A stretch of 64,000 nucleotides of DNA, from IMG/VR virus record IMGVR_UViG_3300027969_000063, positions 1-64,000 of that record; one strand, given 5' to 3'. A program made the position numbers and the translations under genes. This stretch comes from a virus. Of this stretch, positions 42,207 through 49,808 are shown in pieces. The notes below the pieces were generated by a model that ran no database searches, was not told the origin of the DNA, and saw only the letters and a list, made by a program, of their open reading frames with translations. Numbering within the stretch: position 1 is the stretch's first letter; the number at the start of each line of letters is the position of its first letter.

Positions 42207-43213
42207 TTCTTATCCTTTTCACGAAATGCAAACTCTGCTTCATAATCATACTTAGGTTCTAATTTCTTAACTGGTTCTTCATCATGATGTTCACTATAAA
42301 ATCCTGGTGCATGATGAACTCTTTGGAAATTAGATATAGGTGGAATACTTTCACCAGTAACTCCATCGATAACAATATCTTCTTCCGGTTTTATTTCTGC
42401 AATGTTTTCCTTATCAACTTTAACTCTATCATCAACCGGATCTTCTGGCTTTTGAGGCTCTTCTGGCTCAGGCTTTTTATCTGTGAATACGGGAATATCG
42501 TTGGCAGTTAAACCTACCACTTCACCATTACGAACAATTGGCTTACCAACTGATCTGTTGTTCATAGACATATTTGCTGCTATCAATAATAACACAGCTA
42601 GCGGGTCAAATACAACCATGATTAACATGATTACCAATCTTACTGCTTTATCTAAGGCATTATCATCTTCCACTCCATAGATCATATCACCAACATACTT
42701 GATAGGACCAACTTCTGCGGTAAGTTTATTATTCTCTTTGAGTAATGGCAACTTCCGTTTATTGATTTCGGTAAGTTCTTTTTGAGTATCTTGAATTTGT
42801 TTATCGAGGCGGTTACTTGCCGTTGATGGATCTTTGGCACGAGCAAGTAAATAATCCAATCGTTCTTTGGTAATCTTTTCTTGTTGTACTAAAGTTTTAA
42901 TCTCTACTGTATTCATACCAGAGTCCATGGTAGAATCAATATGTGCTTTTGATAAGAAACCAAAAATACCCATCGAGGTAATAATCATCAGAATGACAAC
43001 GGCAAATGTCAAGTATGATTTTAATAAAAGTGGGCAGGTTTTCCAATTACGATACAGCCATGATGTAGTTACCAATTTGCTCAACTCAAGAACCGAACCC
43101 ATAAAAACGATTGGCCAAAATGCGCCAGTAAAAATTGCAGCCAAACCAATAACGGAATAATAGGCTGCAATACCTGATAGTAGTAGTGCTGATAATAGTG
43201 TTAAGAATATCAT
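42203..43213 (-). CDS. Membrane protein with coiled coil (336 aa)
   Basis: The start at 43213 overlaps the polymerase stop as ATGA. About four hydrophobic segments occur (three in residues 1-90, one near residue 205), with a coiled coil between (about 100-165) and a Pro/Glu/Lys-rich acidic cytoplasmic tail. Between gene 43 and uvsX, but not recognised as a replication protein. Possibly a membrane anchor or sensor; function unknown. Confidence 0.72.
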   Translation of the reverse strand: MIFLTLLSALLLSGIAAYYSVIGLAAIFTGAFWPIVFMGSVLELSKLVTTSWLYRNWKTCPLLLKSYLTFAVVILMIITSMGIFGFLSKAHIDSTMDSGMNTVEIKTLVQQEKITKERLDYLLARAKDPSTASNRLDKQIQDTQKELTEINKRKLPLLKENNKLTAEVGPIKYVGDMIYGVEDDNALDKAVRLVIMLIMVVFDPLAVLLLIAANMSMNNRSVGKPIVRNGEVVGLTANDIPVFTDKKPEPEEPQKPEDPVDDRVKVDKENIAEIKPEEDIVIDGVTGESIPPISNFQRVHHAPGFYSEHHDEEPVKKLEPKYDYEAEFAFREKDKK

Positions 43214-45744
43214 GAGAAAAAATCCTCTAGTGAACTTACCTTTTCTGTCGACCAACCCATACATTCTAGAATAACCCTAATTGGTTCTATGAATGCTTTA
43301 TCAAACTGTGTGTCATAATCGATATACTGTTGCATTTCAAATTCCTTTGGTAAGCGTGACGGAAATGAAATGACCATATCTTTAAACGGGTTTGGCATTT
43401 TCAAATAAGTAAATTTAACTTTCTCACCTTCTTGTATGAGTGGATATTTTTTGGTTAGATTTAATTTATTTAAGTTATGATTATATATGATGGCACCCTT
43501 CACATGAATGGGTGTTCCCTTTTTATATAGTGATAAAGAATCGGAGTAATTCTTCAAACCGTTCAGGCCTCTTGGAAAAGAGATATCTTCTACCGGTAAA
43601 GTTTTAAAATATTCTTTAAACTCAGCAATAAATTTATGTACATCATCTTCTGTACCAGTTACCAACAGTTTAATCAACTCATACATCTTACCACGAATAA
43701 CGGATGGTGTCGATGACTTCACCATTTCAAGACCCATTACCTTGAGTTGGGGTTCATTATACTGTACGCCTTCGTTATTATACACATTAAGGATGTATCG
43801 TTTCTTGGCAGTCCAAATACCTTTGTCAGAGAGGCCTTCCCTCTTCATCTCCATTTTCTGCTGATACGCATTAACATACTCACCAAGTTCATCGTAACTT
43901 TTATCAATGAAAGGTTGTATTTTATCTTCACATATCTTATCCATGAAGGAGATGACTTTGTTAGGTTCGCTTGTATCTTTAATAAATTTGCTGACCAACG
44001 GACCAAGCTTAAGATAAATCGAATCTGTATCTGATGCAATGACATAATCTTCCTTACTTTGTAATAACTTATTCATCCAGCCATTAAGTTTGGCTTCTAT
44101 CCAACGAATACTTAATTGCCCAGCAGTTGTGACACCGAGTGCCATGCGTAAATCGTAAAAGCGAAAGTACTGAGAGCCCAGAGCACCGTAAGCTGAGTTG
44201 AGGGAAACTTTCTTTGCCAACTGGATGTTATTGTACTTTGCAATTCGTTTTTCAATTTCATAAAGCTTGGAAGGATCTTTTTCATTCTCATATTCCTGTT
44301 TTGCTTTTAACATTAAGTTCTTAAACTTCTTACGATCAGTATACATCTCTTCCATCATCTTAGGTAAGAAACCTTGGAAGTCTGTACGAAAGAATTGGCC
44401 ATTAGGAGTTATTGTTGCACCTTCAAGTTTAGATAAATCAATTTTCTTATCCAACAACTTATTCACATCAACGCCTGATGAAAGTATTTTACGCATCTCA
44501 TCTGTATAGTTCTCAGGTTCAATCAATGTTTCTGGACTGATATTGTATTGCATCATCAAATGTGGATACAAAGAGTTCAAGTCAAATGAGGCAACCCAAT
44601 CGTGCTTGCCTACTTGAACCTCTTTAACATAGGCACCTTCAAATGCCGAATCTTTACTCTTGGTAATTCGTGGTGGAACAATAATACCTTTCTCAAAGAG
44701 ATAGGCATATGTCATTGAATCCCACATACGAGTTTGAGCAAAAATATCTTCAAAGTTGGTTTTAGTATCATAGGCCAAGGTTACTCCTAGTTCAAGTAAC
44801 TTTAACTTTTCTTCCAACTTGATAATGATCTCAACGTCACGAATGTTATATTCAATAAATTTCTGGAAGTTTAGTCGATATAAGGTATGGAGATTATCAT
44901 ATTCATCATAGGCAATCTTACCTTCACCCAACTCAACTTGAGCAATGTTATCCAACCGATACGATTCTTGCGACTTACCACCAGGAGCATACCATTTGTA
45001 TAGTTCGATATAATCAAGTGAGGCAACACCAACAAGATAGTATTCGGTCATCTCACGACCATTGATGATGGCTTTTCGTTCTGAAATATAATTCCAAGGA
45101 GATAGTTTCTTGGTTGCATCTTCTCCAAGAAGTTTCTTAAAACGATTTACGATGTATGGTATATCAAAGAATTTGGTATTCCAACCAGTAATGATGTCAG
45201 GACATTTACTTGTCCACAAGGCCATGAATTGTTTACATAAAGAATATTCATCTTTACATTTCACATAGATTTCTTTACCTTGTGTTTCATAGATTCCACA
45301 ACCAAAGACATAGGTCTCACCATTAAGATATTTCACACAAATGGCTGTGATAGGTTCATCTGCTTTATATGGATCAGGAAACCCATTCTCAGAACCTACC
45401 TCGATATCGATTACGGCAATTGAAATTTTCTCATAATCATAGTCGACCATACCATTGTGTTCATCGGCAATAAAAGCATATTCAAAACGAGTTTGACCAT
45501 AGATTTTAGAGGCGTTAGCCACACCATCAAATTGCTTGATAAAATCTCTGGCCGATTTGGTATTGCCAAAGATTTTCTGGTCGAGGTAATCACCTTCGAG
45601 TGTGGTGAAGTTTGTTATTTTCTTGGATGGCAAATACAAAGATGGAGAATACTCTATCTTATCTTTGATTCTTTTACCATCAACAACACCCCGATAAAGG
45701 ATGTTGTTACCAAAACATTGGACATTTGTGTAGAATTTTGTCAT
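43210..45744 (-). CDS. 43: DNA polymerase gp43, family B (844 aa)
   Basis: Exonuclease motifs: DIE at 113-115, the NTKFFDIPY segment with D194, and YNIRDV near 300. Polymerase motifs: DLNSLYP (388-394), NSAYG (516-520) and SDTDS (571-575). All catalytic acids are present. It is shorter than T4 gp43 (898 residues). The stop overlaps the next ATG. In T4 this gene lies next to regA, while here a 5 kb island intervenes. Confidence 0.97.
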   Translation of the reverse strand: MTKFYTNVQCFGNNILYRGVVDGKRIKDKIEYSPSLYLPSKKITNFTTLEGDYLDQKIFGNTKSARDFIKQFDGVANASKIYGQTRFEYAFIADEHNGMVDYDYEKISIAVIDIEVGSENGFPDPYKADEPITAICVKYLNGETYVFGCGIYETQGKEIYVKCKDEYSLCKQFMALWTSKCPDIITGWNTKFFDIPYIVNRFKKLLGEDATKKLSPWNYISERKAIINGREMTEYYLVGVASLDYIELYKWYAPGGKSQESYRLDNIAQVELGEGKIAYDEYDNLHTLYRLNFQKFIEYNIRDVEIIIKLEEKLKLLELGVTLAYDTKTNFEDIFAQTRMWDSMTYAYLFEKGIIVPPRITKSKDSAFEGAYVKEVQVGKHDWVASFDLNSLYPHLMMQYNISPETLIEPENYTDEMRKILSSGVDVNKLLDKKIDLSKLEGATITPNGQFFRTDFQGFLPKMMEEMYTDRKKFKNLMLKAKQEYENEKDPSKLYEIEKRIAKYNNIQLAKKVSLNSAYGALGSQYFRFYDLRMALGVTTAGQLSIRWIEAKLNGWMNKLLQSKEDYVIASDTDSIYLKLGPLVSKFIKDTSEPNKVISFMDKICEDKIQPFIDKSYDELGEYVNAYQQKMEMKREGLSDKGIWTAKKRYILNVYNNEGVQYNEPQLKVMGLEMVKSSTPSVIRGKMYELIKLLVTGTEDDVHKFIAEFKEYFKTLPVEDISFPRGLNGLKNYSDSLSLYKKGTPIHVKGAIIYNHNLNKLNLTKKYPLIQEGEKVKFTYLKMPNPFKDMVISFPSRLPKEFEMQQYIDYDTQFDKAFIEPIRVILECMGWSTEKVSSLEDFFS

Positions 45745-46055
45745 TAACCTGTAATAATTTGTTTTTGTGGAGGTACAACAAGGCCGGAACCAAAGATTTG
45801 CTTGTAATTATTAACAAAATCTTCTGCCGGTACATAGGAGTATACTACATGTTTCTTGGCCAAGGCAACCGTGGCACCAGTCTTTTGTTCGGCATGAAGT
45901 GGGAATGGAGAGAATCCAATATTAGGTTGGCCATCTTTACCACGGACTACCGTGATACCTACTGGATTGACAATGACAAATTCAGTTTCGGATTGAGAAT
46001 CGATCTCACCTAAGATATCTTCACCGGTGATTAATTTTAAAGCAATGATTTCCAT
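45744..46055 (-). CDS. Sm-like fold candidate protein A (103 aa)
   Basis: The opening LKLITGEDILGEIDSQSETE resembles that of another protein here (61529-61909: VRLQNGEDIVGTVISQDDDQ), and both look like Sm/Hfq-type strands. RNA-related function is inferred from that pattern only. A consensus sigma70 promoter lies upstream (46102-46130) and the stop overlaps the gp43 start. Confidence 0.68.
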   Translation of the reverse strand: MEIIALKLITGEDILGEIDSQSETEFVIVNPVGITVVRGKDGQPNIGFSPFPLHAEQKTGATVALAKKHVVYSYVPAEDFVNNYKQIFGSGLVVPPQKQIITG

Positions 46056-46071
46056 GTTATTTCCTTTTTAT

Positions 46072-46079
46072 TATAAATA
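46072..46079 (+). promoter_or_regulatory. Plus-strand late promoter TATAAATA
   Basis: Exact TATAAATA on the plus strand, 72 bp ahead of the plus-strand gene at 46151. It overlaps the divergent sigma70 promoter region for 45744-46055. Confidence 0.65.
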
Positions 46080-46101
46080 CTTACAATGATTTGAACATTT
46101 A

Positions 46102-46130
46102 ATTATACTATTTTTTATCCTTTTTGTCAA
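46102..46130 (-). promoter_or_regulatory. Consensus sigma70 promoter
   Basis: TTGACA, 17 bases, TATAAT on the minus strand. It drives the Sm-like gene and probably gene 43 and beyond. Confidence 0.8.
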
Positions 46131-46150
46131 CACAATAATGGTATACTTAG

Positions 46151-46594
46151 ATGCCCGATCCAATATCTGCTGGCGGCCAGACCGCTGTTTCCTCTTTGAA
46201 AAGTGCGCAACAAGTTGGTAAACAACTAGGCGCTGTGGTTGCTGATCAACAAGCCGACATGGAAAAATCGGTCCAAGAACAGCATAAACAAAGGCTCTTG
46301 GCACAAAAAAGAAAAGACTATGAGCACTCAATAGAAGAGTTTAGAGCCTTTGAAAGATATGAGAAAGATAAAGCTCACGAAAAAGAAATAGCAAAAATTA
46401 AAGCTCAAGCCATTGCAAAATATGGTGCTGGTGCTTGGAATGAAATTGAATCATTAAAACAGAAATTGAAAAAAGAAAAAGAAGAAGAAGCAAAATTAAT
46501 GGACAAAGATCGTGAAAAGGTCCAAGAATTATTCTGGTGGTGTATGACGGCAGCAGCTTTAATAACATATTTTTTTAAGTTGTATAAAATATGA
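46151..46594 (+). CDS. Coiled-coil protein with C-terminal membrane helix (147 aa)
   Basis: Residues 60-120 form a Lys/Glu-rich coiled coil and residues about 125-143 (FWWCMTAAALITYFF) a membrane helix. No good ribosome site precedes the ATG. Together with two tiny membrane peptides it forms the only multi-gene plus-strand operon, led by a late promoter. Phage proteins with such layout are sometimes virion or lysis-related. Function unknown. Confidence 0.72.
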   Translation: MPDPISAGGQTAVSSLKSAQQVGKQLGAVVADQQADMEKSVQEQHKQRLLAQKRKDYEHSIEEFRAFERYEKDKAHEKEIAKIKAQAIAKYGAGAWNEIESLKQKLKKEKEEEAKLMDKDREKVQELFWWCMTAAALITYFFKLYKI

Positions 46595-46680
46595 AAAAAT
46601 TGCAACCAACAGTTTTTATTTTAGTTTTGATTCTTTGTTTGGTATTAATGGTAGTTGAATCGGGACACGTTTTCAAATAA
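46591..46680 (+). CDS. Tiny membrane peptide (29 aa)
   Basis: The ATG overlaps the upstream TGA as ATGA. Residues 7-23 are one hydrophobic helix. Translation is supported by the coupling and by a second similar peptide downstream. Confidence 0.6.
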   Translation: MKKLQPTVFILVLILCLVLMVVESGHVFK

Positions 46681-46697
46681 ACTAAAGTGAGGTTATT

Positions 46698-46778
46698 ATG
46701 TTATCTAAAATTGTTTTTATATTTTGTTTTTTAGGAATGTCGTTGTTAATGATAATGGAATCTTTAGCTAAGTTTTAG
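46698..46778 (+). CDS. Tiny membrane peptide (26 aa)
   Basis: GTGAGGT precedes the ATG by 6 bases. The sequence is one membrane helix ending MIMESLAKF, echoing the MVVES of the preceding peptide. The convergent minus-strand gene begins one base after its stop. Confidence 0.5.
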   Translation: MLSKIVFIFCFLGMSLLMIMESLAKF

Positions 46779-46779
46779 C

Positions 46780-46920
46780 CTATCTTCCTCTTCCCGCTTT
46801 TCTCATCACATTAGGTTTTGGAACAAACTTAGGTTTATTAACCTTTGGTGCTGGTCCTACTGGCTTTAGATCACGAACCTTTTTTAATTGTTCTTCACGA
46901 AATTTTTTGTCATCAGACAT
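46780..46920 (-). CDS. Small basic hypothetical protein (46 aa)
   Basis: Lys/Arg/Pro-rich peptide ending RKAGRGR, with AAGGAGAA upstream. It may bind nucleic acid. Function unknown. Confidence 0.6.
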   Translation of the reverse strand: MSDDKKFREEQLKKVRDLKPVGPAPKVNKPKFVPKPNVMRKAGRGR

Positions 46921-46929
46921 ATTTTCTCC

Positions 46930-47166
46930 TTAATAGATAAAAACAACTTCCGTAATGGGGATAACATAATCTTCATCGGCTACCTTAACCGCTTTATTCC
47001 AATTCACCAGTAACTCATCACCAATCTGTACTTCATCAACTTTAGGACCAAGAGCAACAACTTTTGCACGGTCTGGTGCTTCTGTGTACTTTAGAATGAT
47101 ACCTGATGCCGTCTGTTTCTCTGCGGCGATTCTTGTCACAATGATATTATTTTTTAATGGTTGCAT
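46930..47166 (-). CDS. GroES-like co-chaperonin (78 aa)
   Basis: MQPLKNNIIVTRIAAEK and TASGIIL (mobile loop), then AKVVALGP and VQIGDELLVNW are a Cpn10/GroES core. At 78 residues it is short compared with GroES (97) and T4 gp31 (111). T4 gp31 replaces GroES for folding the capsid protein gp23; a similar role here is an inference. It overlaps the next gene. Confidence 0.87.
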   Translation of the reverse strand: MQPLKNNIIVTRIAAEKQTASGIILKYTEAPDRAKVVALGPKVDEVQIGDELLVNWNKAVKVADEDYVIPITEVVFIY

Positions 47167-47324
47167 AATTTTCTTTCCGCAATAGCTCTTTGAATTTTGT
47201 TGATATGTTTTTTACGAGCACCTTCAAGTAGTTTCTCTAACTGTTCAATATTCAACGGACCTAATCTCTGTTTACCATTTTTGGTCAACATTGGATTTTT
47301 CTTTTTAGATTTTGCAACAGCCAT
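47154..47324 (-). CDS. Small basic phage-type protein (56 aa)
   Basis: Begins MAVAKSKKKNPMLTKNGK and is basic throughout, with a helical C-terminal half. It overlaps the start of the GroES-like gene by 13 nt. Small basic proteins of this kind are frequent in T4-like phages. Function unknown. Confidence 0.65.
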   Translation of the reverse strand: MAVAKSKKKNPMLTKNGKQRLGPLNIEQLEKLLEGARKKHINKIQRAIAERKLCNH

Positions 47325-47341
47325 AATATACCTTTTAAAAG

Positions 47342-47415
47342 TGGAGCGGGATATTGGAATCGAACCAATAACGAGAGGTTGGAAACCTCTAGTTTTACCA
47401 TTAAACTAATCCCGC
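47342..47415 (-). tRNA. tRNA-Gly (anticodon TCC), with encoded CCA
   Basis: Acceptor GCGGGAT pairs with ATCCCGC. The anticodon stem AGAGG/CCTCT holds loop TTTCCAA with TCC. The T arm TTGGTTCGATTCCAA and D arm are normal, and CCA is encoded. It is the third of three consecutive CCA-ended units. Confidence 0.93.
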
Positions 47416-47416
47416 A

Positions 47417-47476
47417 TGGACTACATTAGCCACAGTTTCTATGTTTGCTACCGATAACTCGGTTCGTCTAATGCAG
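47417..47476 (-). ncRNA. tRNA-like CCA-ended unit B (60 nt)
   Basis: CTGCATTA pairs with TAATGTAG (one G-U) to make an acceptor-like stem ending in TCCA. Inside are two hairpins (ACCGAGTTATCGGT and CATAGAAACTGTG) but no normal anticodon arm. One base separates its CCA from the 5' end of tRNA-Gly. It recalls the small stable RNAs C and D in the T4 tRNA cluster. Confidence 0.5.
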
Positions 47477-47483
47477 TTTAAAC

Positions 47484-47550
47484 TGGAGCGGTGGTCTGCT
47501 ATGCTCAGATAATATAAGAGGGTATCTCACATCGTACTATTACACACCGC
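47484..47550 (-). ncRNA. tRNA-like CCA-ended unit A (67 nt)
   Basis: GCGGTG pairs with CACCGC and is followed by TCCA. A T-arm-like hairpin TCTGAGCATAGCAGA has a 7-base loop, but it lacks the TTCRA sequence. The anticodon-like arm is irregular. Spaced by 7 bases from unit B. A degenerate tRNA or stable RNA is likely. Confidence 0.45.
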
Positions 47551-47553
47551 ATA

Positions 47554-47673
47554 TTACTTTTCTTTATCTTTTCTTGCCTTACCTTTTGCTTCAATTCTGG
47601 CAAGTAAATCTAATAATTCTTTTTTAGTTAACATTCTACCCCAAGAAGGAGTGTTATTTGCTTTTTCTGTCAT
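47554..47673 (-). CDS. Small basic hypothetical protein (39 aa)
   Basis: Charged peptide (WGRMLTKKELLDLLARIEAK) with a helical core. No strong ribosome site is seen. It follows a promoter at 47681-47710 after very few bases. Function unknown. Confidence 0.55.
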   Translation of the reverse strand: MTEKANNTPSWGRMLTKKELLDLLARIEAKGKARKDKEK

Positions 47674-47680
47674 ATGTAAC

Positions 47681-47710
47681 ATGATATCATTACTTATACA
47701 TCATTGTCAA
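47681..47710 (-). promoter_or_regulatory. Sigma70-like promoter ahead of small gene and tRNA cluster
   Basis: TTGACA, 18 bases, TATCAT on the minus strand. It overlaps the 3' end of the gene at 47690 and precedes the tRNA region. Confidence 0.6.
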
Positions 47711-47875
47711 ATGGTTATAGCAAAATATACCAAAATAAACTTTACTATAACCACTCTTCTTAGACTTCTCTAAACGCCTTACTGCTTTGTTACTTTTACG
47801 ATGAACTCCAGCCTTACGAAACAATGCCAACTTGACAAGATAGTTTCGTGGTTGAGGAGTAGTTTTCTTTTTCAT
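47690..47875 (-). CDS. Small basic phage-type protein (61 aa)
   Basis: Begins MKKKTTPQPRNYLVKLALFR and continues KAGVHRKSNKAVRR, a combination that I have seen in small basic proteins of T4-like phages. Function unknown. Confidence 0.65.
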   Translation of the reverse strand: MKKKTTPQPRNYLVKLALFRKAGVHRKSNKAVRRLEKSKKSGYSKVYFGIFCYNHLTMMYK

Positions 47876-47906
47876 GATACTCTCCTGTTGATAATACTTT
47901 ATAAAC

Positions 47907-48419
47907 TTATTGTGGGGGTTTCCAACCTAGAGATTCTGGAACAATCTGACTGTCCGGATCTTGAATGCCAAAGAATACTTCCCACAATTTCTCTTTTATT
48001 GCGAACTTACTAAACAAACCAACTTCTGTTCCAAATGCTTCTATTTCCCAAGGCTGAACCCAATAATCCATACTATCAGAATCAACCTTCTTTCCTTTCC
48101 AACGAGTTAATGTTTCGTTGGTTTCATTATAAGCATATTGCTTAATGTGTGTCATTTCGTGTGCCAAGGTTTTTAATATCTCAGCTGCACCAATTCCAGG
48201 ATGAAGTTCAATTTGAAACTCTCTCGCCTTACGACTTTCATTGTACTCTAAAATTTCAGCGTAACCATAGGCCTCAATCTTAGGATTAAATCTAATCCGT
48301 AGATAGATATTTTCTCTTAACTTTGGTGATATAAGTTGTTCAGCATAAAATACAGCAGCTCGTTTTACATACGGCCTGAAGTGCTTTTTATCGGGACAAC
48401 CAACTATACTTAGCTGCAT
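47907..48419 (-). CDS. SprT-like zinc metallopeptidase (170 aa)
   Basis: The motif LAHEMTHIKQ places HEMTH at 87-91, a zinc-peptidase HExxH in a SprT-type context. The C-terminal WVQPWEIEAFG may supply the third ligand or substrate site. SprT proteins in eukaryotes act on DNA-protein crosslinks; roles in bacteria and phages are less clear. A consensus promoter at 48516-48544 lies upstream, with a palindrome (TTTCACCTGGTGAAA) in the leader. Confidence 0.8.
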   Translation of the reverse strand: MQLSIVGCPDKKHFRPYVKRAAVFYAEQLISPKLRENIYLRIRFNPKIEAYGYAEILEYNESRKAREFQIELHPGIGAAEILKTLAHEMTHIKQYAYNETNETLTRWKGKKVDSDSMDYWVQPWEIEAFGTEVGLFSKFAIKEKLWEVFFGIQDPDSQIVPESLGWKPPQ

Positions 48420-48515
48420 TTGGGGCCTCTCTCCTTAGTAAATTGACCCAATACAAAGCTATTTAGGAACCAAACTCTTTTCACCAGGTGAAATCACAAT
48501 ACTACTTTAGATACC

Positions 48516-48544
48516 ATTATAACACACTTCTCCAAGAAAGTCAA
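48516..48544 (-). promoter_or_regulatory. Consensus sigma70 promoter, TATAATGGTA class
   Basis: TTGACT, 17 bases, TATAATGGTA on the minus strand, about 100 bp ahead of the SprT-like gene. Confidence 0.75.
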
Positions 48545-48556
48545 GCCGTCTGTCTA

Positions 48557-48730
48557 CTACCATTCACCATTATCAAACCATAAACGAATTGTAACAGGCA
48601 ACAATTCAATCACCAAAGCATCTTGTTCCCAAGCTTCATTCGACTTGTTATAATTAAAACTAATTCTCCAATGAAATGGATTTAATTTAAAAGTAATATT
48701 ACAACCAGAGTACATTAGCCAATCAATCAT
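48557..48730 (-). CDS. Small phage-type protein (57 aa)
   Basis: Begins MIDWLMYSGCNITFKLNPFH and is beta-rich with several Trp. It has TAATG contact with the previous gene. I consider it a recurring small protein of myoviruses. Function unknown. Confidence 0.65.
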   Translation of the reverse strand: MIDWLMYSGCNITFKLNPFHWRISFNYNKSNEAWEQDALVIELLPVTIRLWFDNGEW

Positions 48731-48933
48731 TATATTCCTAACTGAGATTTAATATATTTGTCTTTCAACATATCTGGTATGTTTAGATATGGTTCTTCTA
48801 ATAGAAAAGGACAAGGAGATCCCCACCTGTTTTCATTTAAAAAATATCTCAATAAATTTATATGATACTTATTTCTTGGATCAAACAAATATTTTGGATT
48901 GCCCAATGTTTGTTGCTGTGTTAGAAAACTCAT
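48730..48933 (-). CDS. Small hypothetical protein (67 aa)
   Basis: The sequence includes GNPKYLFDPRNKYHINLLRYF and a WGSPCPF segment. It is a soluble protein coupled on both sides. Function unknown. Confidence 0.65.
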   Translation of the reverse strand: MSFLTQQQTLGNPKYLFDPRNKYHINLLRYFLNENRWGSPCPFLLEEPYLNIPDMLKDKYIKSQLGI

Positions 48934-49175
48934 TTAATATACTCCACATTATCTTTGCGCATGTAAAAAACCACCTGATTTTTTTTTGGATCAGGTACTT
49001 CTCTAACTACGGGAATAAAAGTTATACCTTCAATCTCATTGGTTGACCAATTCGAATAAGTGTAATAGACATCTTGATTCGTTTTTGAACGAACCTTTTT
49101 AAGAATGGCTTTACCGCCAGTTGTCATGGCAATATAACCAGGTCGAGAGGGTTTAGTTTTGTTCCAGTTTTTCAT
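48930..49175 (-). CDS. Small hypothetical protein, leaderless candidate (81 aa)
   Basis: I use ATG at 49175 (MKNWNKT); the longer frame needs a TTG. The consensus promoter at 49182-49210 would start transcription at about this ATG, and no ribosome site precedes it, so the mRNA may be leaderless. The basic, beta-rich product is of unknown function. Confidence 0.62.
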   Translation of the reverse strand: MKNWNKTKPSRPGYIAMTTGGKAILKKVRSKTNQDVYYTYSNWSTNEIEGITFIPVVREVPDPKKNQVVFYMRKDNVEYIK

Positions 49176-49181
49176 GATATA

Positions 49182-49210
49182 ATTATAACTCAAAAGGAGG
49201 GGGCTGTCAA
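49182..49210 (-). promoter_or_regulatory. Perfect sigma70 promoter within a terminator stem
   Basis: TTGACA, 17 bases, TATAAT on the minus strand, a full match to consensus. Its -35 lies in the loop of the hairpin at 49198-49219. Confidence 0.75.
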
Positions 49211-49219
49211 GAGCCCCCT
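49198..49219 (-). terminator. Rho-independent terminator overlapping a promoter
   Basis: AGGGGGCT / AGCCCCCT makes an 8-bp GC-rich stem with loop CTTGAC, followed by CCTTTT on the minus strand. It would end Hsp20-side transcripts. Confidence 0.6.
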
Positions 49220-49222
49220 GTA

Positions 49223-49288
49223 TTATCTACCGTTTGGGTAGTTCAATTGTTCCCATTCCTCATCGGATACAGGCCACCAGTTACTCAT
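49223..49288 (-). CDS. Tiny acidic peptide (21 aa)
   Basis: The ATG overlaps the Hsp20 stop region by 8 nt. The sequence MSNWWPVSDEEWEQLNYP is plausible as a small protein, but only position supports it. Confidence 0.4.
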   Translation of the reverse strand: MSNWWPVSDEEWEQLNYPNGR

Positions 49289-49748
49289 CTTTTGATTTTA
49301 CGGCAATCTTCTTTACCGCATCCTGTGCTTTTACCATGGCTTCTAACCAGATTTTAAGCATACCATTAGTAATTACGGCATCCTTAATCTCTACCTTATC
49401 GGCAAGAGTAAAGGTACGAGAAAAATTACGGTTGGCAATACCTCTGTAGATGAAACTAGCCGGATCTTCTTCAGATTCAACTGCAGAACCTTTGATTACC
49501 AATTTACTACCGTCTAAGGTAACTTCAATATCAGTTTTAGCAAAGCCAGCAACTGCCAGTTCGATGACATACTTGTTGTCTTTTACTTGTTTGATATTGT
49601 ATGGAGGGTAGCTAGTTGTTGCTTTAGCGACTGTTTCAGATACTTCACGGATTTGGTCCAATACGTCATCGAAACCAACTGTGAACGGATCCAAAGTTTT
49701 GTGGAGGGAAGCCCATTGTGGGATTAAAGATAAAGTTGTGCTTGTCAT
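49281..49748 (-). CDS. Small heat shock protein Hsp20 (155 aa)
   Basis: The alpha-crystallin domain is present from residue 50 to 140: YNIKQVKDNKYVIELAVAGF, DIEVTLDGSKLVIKG, FSRTFTLADKVE and NGMLKIWL. It resembles IbpA-type chaperones and the Hsp20 of T4-like cyanophages, which may protect virion proteins. A structured leader of about 150 nt precedes it (49749-49905). Confidence 0.93.
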   Translation of the reverse strand: MTSTTLSLIPQWASLHKTLDPFTVGFDDVLDQIREVSETVAKATTSYPPYNIKQVKDNKYVIELAVAGFAKTDIEVTLDGSKLVIKGSAVESEEDPASFIYRGIANRNFSRTFTLADKVEIKDAVITNGMLKIWLEAMVKAQDAVKKIAVKSKDE

Positions 49749-49784
49749 AGATTTCTCCTTAATTAAGCGAGTTACATTAAATTA

Positions 49785-49803
49785 AGATACCCCGAAGGCA
49801 TAT
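49785..49803 (-). ncRNA. UUCG-loop hairpin in the Hsp20 leader
   Basis: On the minus strand GATAT-G-CC, UUCG, GG-GTATC folds into a hairpin with a tetraloop and one bulged base, 40 nt before the Hsp20 start. Immediately downstream CUUAAUU can pair with AAUUAAG, covering part of the ribosome site. Confidence 0.45.
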
Positions 49804-49808
49804 CTGGT

